From: Chitinophagaceae bacterium | Lineage (GTDB): Bacteria; Bacteroidota; Bacteroidia; Chitinophagales; Chitinophagaceae | Length of the DNA: 64,000 nt | NCBI GenBank assembly: GCA_024103425.1 | Contig: JAGFIS010000041.1 | Coordinates: 62,001-126,000, forward strand | Direction: 5' to 3' | Part shown: one piece after another, positions 28,335-36,056 of the stretch | Numbering within the stretch: position 1 is the stretch's first letter | Layout of the letters: every line of letters begins with the position of its first letter | Program-made: the position numbers and the translations under genes | Notes under the pieces: generated by a model | What the model was told of the DNA's origin: nothing | What the model saw: only the letters and a program-made list of their open reading frames with translations | The model's database searches: none

Positions 28335-29246
28335 ATGAAACAATTCATTTTATACTTTCTGCTGATAGCAGGATTTACAGCACAGGCGCAGGGAAGAAAA
28401 CCATCACAGAGGGTAATACTATCACAGAAATTAATACCATTTCAAGATGCCAATGGAAAGTACGGGTATAAAGATGAATCCGGAAAAGTAATCATCCAAC
28501 CACAATATGATTTTGCCGATAGTTTTTCCGAAGGCTTGGCACCGGTAAACATCGGTGGAATTCCGAATGAATGGGGTAGCATCAGTGGCGGTAAATGGGG
28601 TTCTATAGATAAAAGCGGAAAAGTTGTTATACCAATTAAATATGACTTCATGGGAAGTTATTTAGAGGGGGTGGCGGTGGTGAGCCTCAATGAAAAATAC
28701 GGTTTTGTAGGTAAATTAGGATTATATATATCTAAGCCGCAATATGATCAAGTCCGGCTTTTTTCTGAAGGATTGGCGGCAGTAAAACAAAATTGGAAAT
28801 GGGGCTTTATTGATAAAATCGGAGAAGAAATAATTAAACCAAAATATTATGAGGTCGGAGATTTTCACGAAGGGCTAGCGCCCGTACCACTCAATAAAAA
28901 ATGGGGCTTTATAGATAAAACCGAAAAAGAAATTATTAAACCACAATATGATGATGCCAAGAGTTTTTCCGAAGGACTGGCGGCAGTAAAACAAAATGGT
29001 AAATACGGCTTTATAGATAAAACCGGTAAAGAAATTATTAAACCACAATATGATGGTGCTGGTAGTTTTTCTGAAGGACTGGCAATGGTGAAACAAAATG
29101 GTAAATATGGCTTTATAGATAAAACCGGTAAAGAAATTATTAAATCACAATATGATGATGCTGGTAGTTTTTCTGAAGGACGGGCAATGGTAAAACAAAA
29201 TGGTAAATATGGCTATATAGATAAAACAGGTAAAGAAATAAAATAA
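28335..29246 (+). CDS. secreted WG-repeat protein 5
   Basis: A 303-residue protein with the array signal peptide MKQFILYFLLIAGFTAQAQ, about seven WG repeats and the cap YIDKTGKEIK. The first repeat is KYGYKDESGKVIIQPQYD; the later ones become nearly identical to each other (NGKYGFIDKTGKEIIKPQYD), with a 34-residue period that is also a 102-base DNA repeat. No catalytic motif or metal site is visible. It begins 23 bases after the broken gene 4. Confidence 0.88.
   Translation: MKQFILYFLLIAGFTAQAQGRKPSQRVILSQKLIPFQDANGKYGYKDESGKVIIQPQYDFADSFSEGLAPVNIGGIPNEWGSISGGKWGSIDKSGKVVIPIKYDFMGSYLEGVAVVSLNEKYGFVGKLGLYISKPQYDQVRLFSEGLAAVKQNWKWGFIDKIGEEIIKPKYYEVGDFHEGLAPVPLNKKWGFIDKTEKEIIKPQYDDAKSFSEGLAAVKQNGKYGFIDKTGKEIIKPQYDGAGSFSEGLAMVKQNGKYGFIDKTGKEIIKSQYDDAGSFSEGRAMVKQNGKYGYIDKTGKEIK
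28995..29246 (+). repeat. 102-base tandem repeat inside WG gene 5
   Basis: Units start at 28995, 29097 and 29199, exactly 102 bases (34 codons) apart; the last is partial and ends with the gene. By eye the first two full units differ at only five of 102 bases. Such identity shows recent unit duplication or homogenisation. Confidence 0.9.
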
Positions 29247-29270
29247 TTGATTACTCAAAAATAAAAAATC

Positions 29271-30179
29271 ATGAAACAATTCATTTTATCCTTGCTGCTG
29301 ATGGCAGGGTTTACAGCTCAGGCGCAGGAATTAACACCTTTTAAAGATGCCAATGGAAAGTACGGATATAAAGATGAATCCGGAAAAATAGTCATAGCGC
29401 CAAAATACGAATATGCAATCGCTTTTTCTAAAGAAATGGCAAGGGTAAACATTGGAGGAACTCCCAATATATGGGGTACGGTTGATGGCGGTAAATGGGG
29501 TTTTATAAATAAAGCTGGGAAAGAAATAATTAAACCGCAATTTGATAATGTTGAGAATTTTTCCGAAGATCTGGCGGCAGTAAAAAAAAATGACAAGTGG
29601 GGTTATATAGATAAAACCGGGAAAGTTGTTGTTGAACCTAAATATGATGCTACCTGGTCTTTTTCCGAAGGAGTGGCGGCAGTAGAACAAAATTGGAAAT
29701 GGGGCTTTATTGATAGAAACGGAAAAGAAATTGTAACCCCGAAATACGAAGATGCACATAGTTTCTCCGAAGGGTTGGCAGCAATAAAACAAAATGGTAA
29801 GTGGAGTTATATTGACAAAACAGGTAAAGAGATATTTTCTCCACAATATGATGAAGCCAACTATTTTCACGAAGGGCTGGCGGCAATAGAACAAAACAGG
29901 AAATATGGCTTTATAGATAAAACAGGAAAAGAGATTGTAACACCTAAATATGAGTATACAGAAAATTTTTCAGAAGGATTGGCAGTAGTTAACATTGGTG
30001 GAACTCCCATTGGATGGGTCGGTGTTGGTGGCGGAAAATGGGGTTTTATAGACAAAACAGGAAAAGAAATAATAAAACCGCAATATAGTTCTGCCGATAG
30101 TTTTAAAAACGGCAAAGCCAAAGTAACTCTCAACGGCAGAGAATTTTATATTGATAAAACGGGTAAAGAAATAAAATAA
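29271..30179 (+). CDS. secreted WG-repeat protein 6
   Basis: A 302-residue protein, signal peptide MKQFILSLLLMAGFTAQAQ, about seven WG repeats (KYGYKDESGK, KWGFINKAGK, KWGYIDKTGK, KWGFIDRNGK, KWSYIDKTGK, KYGFIDKTGK, KWGFIDKTGK). The last 33 residues, from PQYSSADSFKNGKAKV to the cap, are identical to the end of the broken gene 4, with only a few silent differences in about 105 bases. This points to a recent copy or gene conversion between the two. Exported; function unknown. Confidence 0.88.
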   Translation: MKQFILSLLLMAGFTAQAQELTPFKDANGKYGYKDESGKIVIAPKYEYAIAFSKEMARVNIGGTPNIWGTVDGGKWGFINKAGKEIIKPQFDNVENFSEDLAAVKKNDKWGYIDKTGKVVVEPKYDATWSFSEGVAAVEQNWKWGFIDRNGKEIVTPKYEDAHSFSEGLAAIKQNGKWSYIDKTGKEIFSPQYDEANYFHEGLAAIEQNRKYGFIDKTGKEIVTPKYEYTENFSEGLAVVNIGGTPIGWVGVGGGKWGFIDKTGKEIIKPQYSSADSFKNGKAKVTLNGREFYIDKTGKEIK

Positions 30180-30203
30180 TCAATCATTAAAAACTCAAAA
30201 ATC

Positions 30204-31100
30204 ATGAAACCACTCATTTTATGCTTGCTGCTGATAGCAGGGTTTACAGCACAGGCGCAGGAATTAAGCCCCAATTTTTACAACCAGTTTAAAGCCATTT
30301 TAAATACAGATTGGGAATCGCTGAAAGGAAAAGGATTAGACGTGAAAAGAGATAGTTTAGGTTTTACAGAGTATTACCAATCCAAAAAAAAATTGGATGG
30401 ATTTACGCTTACAATGGTTAATAAAGAATCTAAAAGCTATAACACCACAAATATTGATAAAACGGTTGATGGTGAAAATAAACCCAACCCGAGCAACGTC
30501 CAGCTTTTTGAAAAAATAAAAAAAGAGTTAACCAAATTAGAAAAGGAAGGATTTCAATTGCAAAATGAAAAAAACAGTTTTGATATTGTAACCGACCGGA
30601 GCGCGTTATTTTCCTCTGCACGGGTATCCTTATATGACAATATCATTTATATAACATTTTTTAAAGATTGGATTTTAAAAACAGTTTATTCCAATGGAGA
30701 TGTTTATGAAGGTGATTTCAGCGGAACAACCGGCAAAACGGTTAAAGGAAAATATACCTGGGCGAATGGTAATGTGTATGAAGGCGATTTTGTAAATGAT
30801 AAAATGGAAGGTAAAGGTAAGATGATCTGGAAAAGCGGTAGCGTTTATGAAGGCGATTTTGTGGATGGCAGGCGGACTGGTAAAGGAAAATTAATCTTTG
30901 AAAATGGCAATGTGTATGAAGGCGATTTTGTAAATGATAAAATGGAAGGTAAAGGTAAATATACCGGTAAAAATGGAGGAAGTTATATAGGTGATTTTAA
31001 GGATGGAAAGTTTAATGGAAAAGGAAAATTAACCAAGGTGGATGGTACCGTGTATGAAGGCGATTTTAAAGATGGTAAATTTATGGGTAAAACAGATTAA
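30204..31100 (+). CDS. secreted MORN-repeat protein 7 with novel N-terminal domain
   Basis: A 298-residue protein: array signal peptide (MKPLILCLLLIAGFTAQAQ), an unrecognised domain of about 135 residues (LSPNFYNQFKAILNTDWESL onward), then six MORN units (DVYEGDF, NVYEGDF, SVYEGDF, NVYEGDF, GSYIGDF, TVYEGDF) ending in GKFMGKTD. It has no WG repeats. The whole mature protein is paralogous to the middle of gene 9. The stop at 31098-31100 looks like a secondary truncation, because in-frame remnants of the gene 9 C-terminal domain follow it. Confidence 0.85.
   Translation: MKPLILCLLLIAGFTAQAQELSPNFYNQFKAILNTDWESLKGKGLDVKRDSLGFTEYYQSKKKLDGFTLTMVNKESKSYNTTNIDKTVDGENKPNPSNVQLFEKIKKELTKLEKEGFQLQNEKNSFDIVTDRSALFSSARVSLYDNIIYITFFKDWILKTVYSNGDVYEGDFSGTTGKTVKGKYTWANGNVYEGDFVNDKMEGKGKMIWKSGSVYEGDFVDGRRTGKGKLIFENGNVYEGDFVNDKMEGKGKYTGKNGGSYIGDFKDGKFNGKGKLTKVDGTVYEGDFKDGKFMGKTD
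30771..30958 (+). repeat. exact 50-base repeat in the MORN region of gene 7
   Basis: Bases 30771-30820 recur exactly at 30909-30958, 138 bases apart, which is two 69-base (23-codon) MORN units. The unit between them is different, so the copy skipped one unit, as expected from unequal exchange or conversion. Confidence 0.85.
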
Positions 31101-31178
31101 CCCTGCATCTCTACCTGCTCTGTGAAAAGCAAATCCGCAGCAATCTGCAATGCGGTAACCGATTCCGAAGGCATAGAA
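31101..31178 (+). pseudogene. decayed remnant of the gene 9 C-terminal domain
   Basis: Read in frame past the gene 7 stop, this stretch encodes SVKSKSAAICNAVTDSEG, which aligns with PMEKKFVTAFNAATNSES in gene 9 (residues from about 545). The DNA also matches: GCAATGCGGTAACCGATTCCGAAGGCA against TCAATGCGGCAACCAATTCTGAAAGCA (each shown without the flanks). The frame stops again at 31176-31178. Gene 7 therefore once had, or was copied together with, that domain. Confidence 0.6.
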
Positions 31179-31244
31179 TAAATCTTACAAATTTGCATGA
31201 TAAAAAATAGAAATAAAATAAATAATTACGAAAGAATAAAAACG

Positions 31245-32264
31245 ATGAAACCACTCATTTTATGCTTCCTGCTGATAGCAGGGTTTACGGTGCAAGCGCA
31301 GAAATTAACGCCATTTCAAGATGCCGATGGAAAGTACGGTTTCAAAGATGAATCCGAAAAAATAATAATAGCGCCGAAATATGATGGTGCTAATGATTTT
31401 TCTGAGGGTTTGGCAGCAGTAAATATTGGGGGAACTACAGGTGAATTTGGAGGTATTCTTGACGGTAAATGGGGTTTTATTGATAAAACAGGGAATGAGA
31501 TAATTATACCGCAATATGATTATGTCAGGGATTTTAAAGAAGGGCTTGCTCCGGTAAATAAAGGCGATTTATTGGCTGGTAAATGGGGCTTTATCGATAA
31601 AACAGGAAAAGAAATCATAGCACTACAATATCATGATGCCAAAAGCTTTTCCGAAGGATTGGCGGCAGTACAAGAAAATGGGAAAATGGATGGTGGTAAA
31701 TGGATTCGGGGAAAATATAGCTATATAAATAAAACCGGAAAAGAAATAATTAAGCCGCTATATGATGGAGCCGAAGATTTTCACGAAGGATTGGCGGCAG
31801 TAAAACTTGACAAAAAATGGGGATTCATTGATAAAACAGGAAAAATAATCGTAACACCCAAATACGATTATGTTGACAAATTTTCTGGTGGAATAGCAAA
31901 AGTTTCACTCAATAGAAAATGGGGTCTGGTAGATAAAGCAGGGAAAGAAATTGTAACACCGAAATATGATTTTATAGGTTCTTTCCACGAAGGTTTGGCT
32001 CAGATACGACTAAATGGCAAACGGGGGCTTATAAATAAAACAGGAAAAGAGATTGCACCACCGAAATATGATTTTATAGGTTCTTTTTACGAAGGGGTAT
32101 CCAAAGTACAACAGAATGACAAATGGGGATTTATAGACAAAACCGGAAAAGAAATAATCAGGCCACAATATGGTGGTGCCACAGATTTTCACAAGGGACT
32201 GGCAGGAGTCAACCAAGATGGTAATTGGATATTCATAGACAAAACAGGTAAAGAAATAAAATAA
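31245..32264 (+). CDS. secreted WG-repeat protein 8
   Basis: The frame opens at 31197, but MKPLILCFLLIAGFTVQAQ at 31245 is the array signal peptide, giving 339 residues. Eight WG repeats follow (KYGFKDESEK, KWGFIDKTGN, KWGFIDKTGK, KYSYINKTGK, KWGFIDKTGK, KWGLVDKAGK, KRGLINKTGK, KWGFIDKTGK) and the cap FIDKTGKEIK. The gap before it (144 bases) is the largest in the array and holds the decayed domain remnant, so a separate promoter could sit there, though none is clear. Confidence 0.87.
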   Translation: MKPLILCFLLIAGFTVQAQKLTPFQDADGKYGFKDESEKIIIAPKYDGANDFSEGLAAVNIGGTTGEFGGILDGKWGFIDKTGNEIIIPQYDYVRDFKEGLAPVNKGDLLAGKWGFIDKTGKEIIALQYHDAKSFSEGLAAVQENGKMDGGKWIRGKYSYINKTGKEIIKPLYDGAEDFHEGLAAVKLDKKWGFIDKTGKIIVTPKYDYVDKFSGGIAKVSLNRKWGLVDKAGKEIVTPKYDFIGSFHEGLAQIRLNGKRGLINKTGKEIAPPKYDFIGSFYEGVSKVQQNDKWGFIDKTGKEIIRPQYGGATDFHKGLAGVNQDGNWIFIDKTGKEIK

Positions 32265-32288
32265 TTGATTATTCAAAAATCAAAAACT

Positions 32289-34220
32289 ATGAAACAACTT
32301 ATTTTATGTTTTCTGCTGATAGCTGGGTTTACAGCACAGGCGCAGAACTTAACACCATTTCAAGATACCAACAAGAAATACGGTTTCAAAGATGCCAAAG
32401 GCAACATAGTAGTGCAGCCAAAATATGACGATGTGTATGGTTTTTCAGAAGGCTTCGCGTCTGTAAACATTGGTGCAAAACTTAGTTCTGTCACTAAGGC
32501 GATGACCGGTGGCAAATGGGGTTTTATAAACAAAACAGGTAAAGTAATTGTAGAACCTAAATATGATGCTGCCTGGTCTTTTTCCGAAGGATTGGCAGCA
32601 GTAAGCCAAAACTATAAATTTGGTTTTATAGATAAAACAGGCAAAGAAATAGTAAAACCGCAATATAACGAAGTTGGTAATTTTTCAGAAGGTATGGCAT
32701 ATATGCGTAATGAAGATGATTTATATGGTTATATAGATAAAACCGGTAAAGTTGTTGTAGAACCTAAATATGATAACGCAGGTCCTTTTTCAGAGGGATT
32801 GGCGGCAGTAAGCCAAAACTATAAATGGGGGTTTATTGATAAGACCGGAAAAGTTGTTATTGAAATTCAATATGGTGGTATCAGTGGTTTTAGGGAAGGA
32901 TTGGCACCAGTAAGCCTAAACGGCAAACATGGCTATATAGACAAAACAGGCAAGGCGGTCATCCCTCTGCAATATGAAGGAGGTGATTATTTTTTTGACG
33001 GCATGGCTGCTGTTAGGAAAAACGGTAAATGGGGTTTTATAAACAAAACCGGAAAATTTATTATCGAACCGCAATATGACTTTGCCCATGGTTTTAAAGA
33101 CGGCAAAGCCAAAGTGAAACTCAACGGCAGAGAATTTTTTATAGACAAAACAGGAAAAGAAATTGGCAGCAATCCGCAATCGGCAACAACAAACACAAAC
33201 AATAAGCCTGCTACAGCAACAAGTACTACTTTAAGCCCCAATTTTTACAACCAGTTTAAAGCCATTTTAAATACAAATTGGGAATCCCTGAAAGGAAAAG
33301 GATTAGACGTGGATAGAGACAATCTGGGCTTTACAGAGTATTATCAGTCCAAAAAAGATCTGGATGGATTTGAACTTACAGTAGAGTATGAAGAAAATAA
33401 AAGCGGTAACACTACATCTTTTGACAAACATGTTTTTGGTGAAAATAAACCCAACCCGGGCAACACGCAGCTCTTTGGCAAAATAAAAACGGAGCTCAGT
33501 AAGCTCAAAAATGATGGATTCAAATTGGAAAGTGATAAAAACAGTTTGTATATCCTATCTGGACAACAGGAAGAAAAAGTTTTATCAGAATTATTTTGGG
33601 ACGAAAATAGAATCTTCATCAATTTTTATAAATCATATTCCGTCAAAACAGTTTTTTCCAATGGAGATGTTTATGAAGGTGATTACAGAGGAACAACCGG
33701 CAAAACGGTTAAAGGAAAATATACCTGGGCGAATGGTGATGTGTATGAAGGCGATTTCCTAGGCGACAAGTTCAACGGCAAAGGAAAATTAACCCTAAAA
33801 GACGGCAGAGTATATGAAGGCGATTTTAAAGATGGTAAATTTATGGGTAATGCAAATTCAAACACCAACACCAACACCATCACCATCACCGCCACATCCT
33901 CCGACCCGATGGAAAAAAAATTCGTAACAGCATTCAATGCGGCAACCAATTCTGAAAGCAGGGGAAAGGCTCTGGGTGTTCTATTTGGCGATGTATATAA
34001 GAACGCTTCACTTAGCAATGAGCAGAAAAAGAGCTACATGGTACGCAAAGTGGGTGAAGTCTATGCCATTGATAAGGAAGCCGTATTTAAAGGGTTAATG
34101 GGAGCAGATTGTTCTACACAAGAGATGAAGGAAGTTTTTAATTCATTGCCCGACGATCAAAAAGCATTTATTCAAAAAAGATCGCAAGAAGTTTCTTCGG
34201 GATTTAAACAGGTACACTAA
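32289..34220 (+). CDS. mosaic secreted protein 9: WG repeats, gene-7 domain, MORN and novel C-terminal domain
   Basis: Starting at MKQLILCFLLIAGFTAQAQ (32289; the frame opens at 32265) the protein has 643 residues. Seven WG repeats and a cap variant FFIDKTGKEIG fill residues 20-300. A Thr/Asn-rich linker leads to the LSPNFYNQFKAILNT domain also found in gene 7 (about 315-455), then three MORN units, then a Thr/Asn linker, then about 100 residues of a helical domain (DPMEKKFVTAFNAA onward) that I do not recognise. It looks like a fusion of a WG gene with a full-length gene 7 copy. Exported. Confidence 0.85.
   Translation: MKQLILCFLLIAGFTAQAQNLTPFQDTNKKYGFKDAKGNIVVQPKYDDVYGFSEGFASVNIGAKLSSVTKAMTGGKWGFINKTGKVIVEPKYDAAWSFSEGLAAVSQNYKFGFIDKTGKEIVKPQYNEVGNFSEGMAYMRNEDDLYGYIDKTGKVVVEPKYDNAGPFSEGLAAVSQNYKWGFIDKTGKVVIEIQYGGISGFREGLAPVSLNGKHGYIDKTGKAVIPLQYEGGDYFFDGMAAVRKNGKWGFINKTGKFIIEPQYDFAHGFKDGKAKVKLNGREFFIDKTGKEIGSNPQSATTNTNNKPATATSTTLSPNFYNQFKAILNTNWESLKGKGLDVDRDNLGFTEYYQSKKDLDGFELTVEYEENKSGNTTSFDKHVFGENKPNPGNTQLFGKIKTELSKLKNDGFKLESDKNSLYILSGQQEEKVLSELFWDENRIFINFYKSYSVKTVFSNGDVYEGDYRGTTGKTVKGKYTWANGDVYEGDFLGDKFNGKGKLTLKDGRVYEGDFKDGKFMGNANSNTNTNTITITATSSDPMEKKFVTAFNAATNSESRGKALGVLFGDVYKNASLSNEQKKSYMVRKVGEVYAIDKEAVFKGLMGADCSTQEMKEVFNSLPDDQKAFIQKRSQEVSSGFKQVH
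33861..33892 (+). repeat. short AACACC/ATCACC microsatellite in the linker of gene 9
   Basis: AACACC is repeated, shifting to ATCACC, and encodes the Asn/Thr/Ile linker between the MORN units and the last domain. Units are six bases, so slippage would change linker length without breaking the frame. Confidence 0.7.
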
Positions 34221-34231
34221 AATCAAAAATC

Positions 34232-35074
34232 ATGAAACCACTCATTTTATGCTTGCTGCTGATAGCAGGATTTACAGCGCAGGCACAGCAATTAGAATCA
34301 TTTATGGACCCTAATGGCAAGTTCGGCTACAAGGATGAAGCCGGTAAGGTTGTCATTGCTCCGAAGTATGAAATAGCCAACAGTTTTAAAGAAGGGTTGG
34401 CGGCAGTAAGACTAAATTACAAATTTGGTTTTATTGACCCAACAGGGAAAACGGTTATTGATTTTAAATATGATGAAGCGTATTATTTTTCAGAGGGACT
34501 GGCTGCGGTGATGTTAAACGATAAATTTGGTTTTATTGACAAAAAAGGAAATTTTGTTATTGAACCCAAATACGAAGCCGCCTATCCGTTCCGTGAAGAT
34601 GCGGCTGTCATCATGCTTAACCGGAAATTCGGCCATATAGACAAAACCGGAAACATTATCATAGCTCCTGAATTTGATTATGCCGCTAATTTTTCTGAAG
34701 GATTGGCTGTGGTAAGGAAAAATGAAAAGTATGGTTTCATTGACAAAACAGGAAAAATGGTGATAGAAACCCGTTTTGAAGATGCAGGCGATTTCTCGGA
34801 AGGCTTAGCCGGAGTAAAACAAAATCGTAAATATGGATATATTGATAAAACAGGAGAAATTGTTATTGAACCCGAATACAGCAGTGCCGGAAAGTTTTCA
34901 GATGGTTTGGCCTCTGTTGAACTCAACGGGAAATACGGCTTTATTGATAAAACCGGCAAAGTGGTCATCCCCATCCAATATGAACTTACCGGTGATTTTA
35001 AAAACGGCAGAGCCACGGTAATTTTAAATGATCAGGAAATAAATATAGATAAAACCGGGAAAGAAATAAAATAA
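34232..35074 (+). CDS. secreted WG-repeat protein 10
   Basis: A 280-residue protein with the array signal peptide (MKPLILCLLLIAGFTAQAQ), seven regular WG repeats (KFGYKDEAGK, KFGFIDPTGK, KFGFIDKKGN, KFGHIDKTGN, KYGFIDKTGK, KYGYIDKTGE, KYGFIDKTGK) and the cap NIDKTGKEIK. All repeats carry Phe or Tyr in place of Trp. It is the last repeat gene of the array, 11 bases after gene 9 and 27 before the terminal membrane protein. Function unknown. Confidence 0.88.
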   Translation: MKPLILCLLLIAGFTAQAQQLESFMDPNGKFGYKDEAGKVVIAPKYEIANSFKEGLAAVRLNYKFGFIDPTGKTVIDFKYDEAYYFSEGLAAVMLNDKFGFIDKKGNFVIEPKYEAAYPFREDAAVIMLNRKFGHIDKTGNIIIAPEFDYAANFSEGLAVVRKNEKYGFIDKTGKMVIETRFEDAGDFSEGLAGVKQNRKYGYIDKTGEIVIEPEYSSAGKFSDGLASVELNGKYGFIDKTGKVVIPIQYELTGDFKNGRATVILNDQEINIDKTGKEIK

Positions 35075-35101
35075 GGGAAGTGAATCACCAATAGCAAAAC
35101 A

Positions 35102-35782
35102 ATGAAGATTACCTCACCTAAATATTATAATATAGTTGAAACCCTTGTCTTTCTCCTTATCACAATTTGGGGAATTATACTTGGGCAGGTAACCGTCTTC
35201 TACATCCTTTACCTGTTTTGGTTTCAGTTATGGGTGCGCACCATCATTGATATTATATATGCCCGAAAAAACGGACAAGCAGATGGTAAAAAACCTTCTT
35301 TATTCTCAATAGCAGGAAGTGTGTTCGTATTCTTTTGTTACCTCTCACTGATTGTAGTATTTTTTGGATTTTTGCTTAACTCTGACAATCTGGATTTGGT
35401 GGCCATTAATATGCGGACATTGGTTTTGCGAAACATCGGATTTGATCTCAATATTTTGATTTTTGTTGTACAATATGCTGTATACCGCAGGCAGATAGGA
35501 AACAAAGGCTTACAAATTGCCTTGTTCGACAAAGGGCATCTCATACTGCATATTTCCATTATTCTGGGCGCATTGATACAAATGCAGTTTGTCAAAAAAC
35601 ATCCCGAATATTTTTCAGGCTATGAGCTTTGGGGTGCTGCATTGGTGGTATTGCCTTTCCTGTTGCTGAAGATATTGTTTAACAGTCCGTCTTTTAAAAA
35701 AATAGTGACTAAGCCTAAGCTGCTGAATGTTTTGTTTAACGATCCGTTAAAAGGAAAACAGACAGATGAAACCTCCAATTGA
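35102..35782 (+). CDS. multi-pass membrane protein closing the array
   Basis: A 226-residue protein with about five or six membrane segments (about 12-32, 35-52, 68-92, 107-124, 145-160, 178-197) and a Lys-rich C-terminus (KGKQTDETSN). I do not recognise a family with known function. It is 27 bases after the last WG gene on the same strand, mirroring the membrane protein that opens the array. A perfect 7-base inverted repeat with a 3-base loop (TCCAATT GAA AATTGGA, 35774-35790) overlaps its stop codon but has no T-run, so it is at best a weak terminator. Confidence 0.7.
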   Translation: MKITSPKYYNIVETLVFLLITIWGIILGQVTVFYILYLFWFQLWVRTIIDIIYARKNGQADGKKPSLFSIAGSVFVFFCYLSLIVVFFGFLLNSDNLDLVAINMRTLVLRNIGFDLNILIFVVQYAVYRRQIGNKGLQIALFDKGHLILHISIILGALIQMQFVKKHPEYFSGYELWGAALVVLPFLLLKILFNSPSFKKIVTKPKLLNVLFNDPLKGKQTDETSN

Positions 35783-36056
35783 AAATTGGACTAATGTGTT
35801 TGGATTATAATAAAACACAATCATAGCAGGGAATTCCAATGACAACGGACAATCGGGCAAAAATCTGTCCGAAAAATAGGGAGTAGCTAAAATAGTGTAT
35901 AGGTGGGTTAGCTGCATCTACTGATAACTTTTCATAAGGAAAAGCATCGGGAACTTCTGCCTGAAGTTATTCAAACGCCTTGAACTTATTTTTCCGGATT
36001 GCTTGGAGATGTAAACCTTTTCGAGTACTTTTTTTTATCTAACCCAAAATATTGCA

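Noticed and set aside
29331..29894. 187-codon antisense ORF, and similar antisense ORFs across the WG array
   Set aside because: The regular codon pattern of WG repeats keeps one antisense frame open. The products are Phe/Tyr/Cys-rich with no start signals; they are shadows.
28320..35074. Regularly spaced similar sequences, considered as a CRISPR array
   Set aside because: The repeats are in-frame protein-coding units of 102 or 69 bases with coding spacers; there are no short palindromic repeats and no cas genes.
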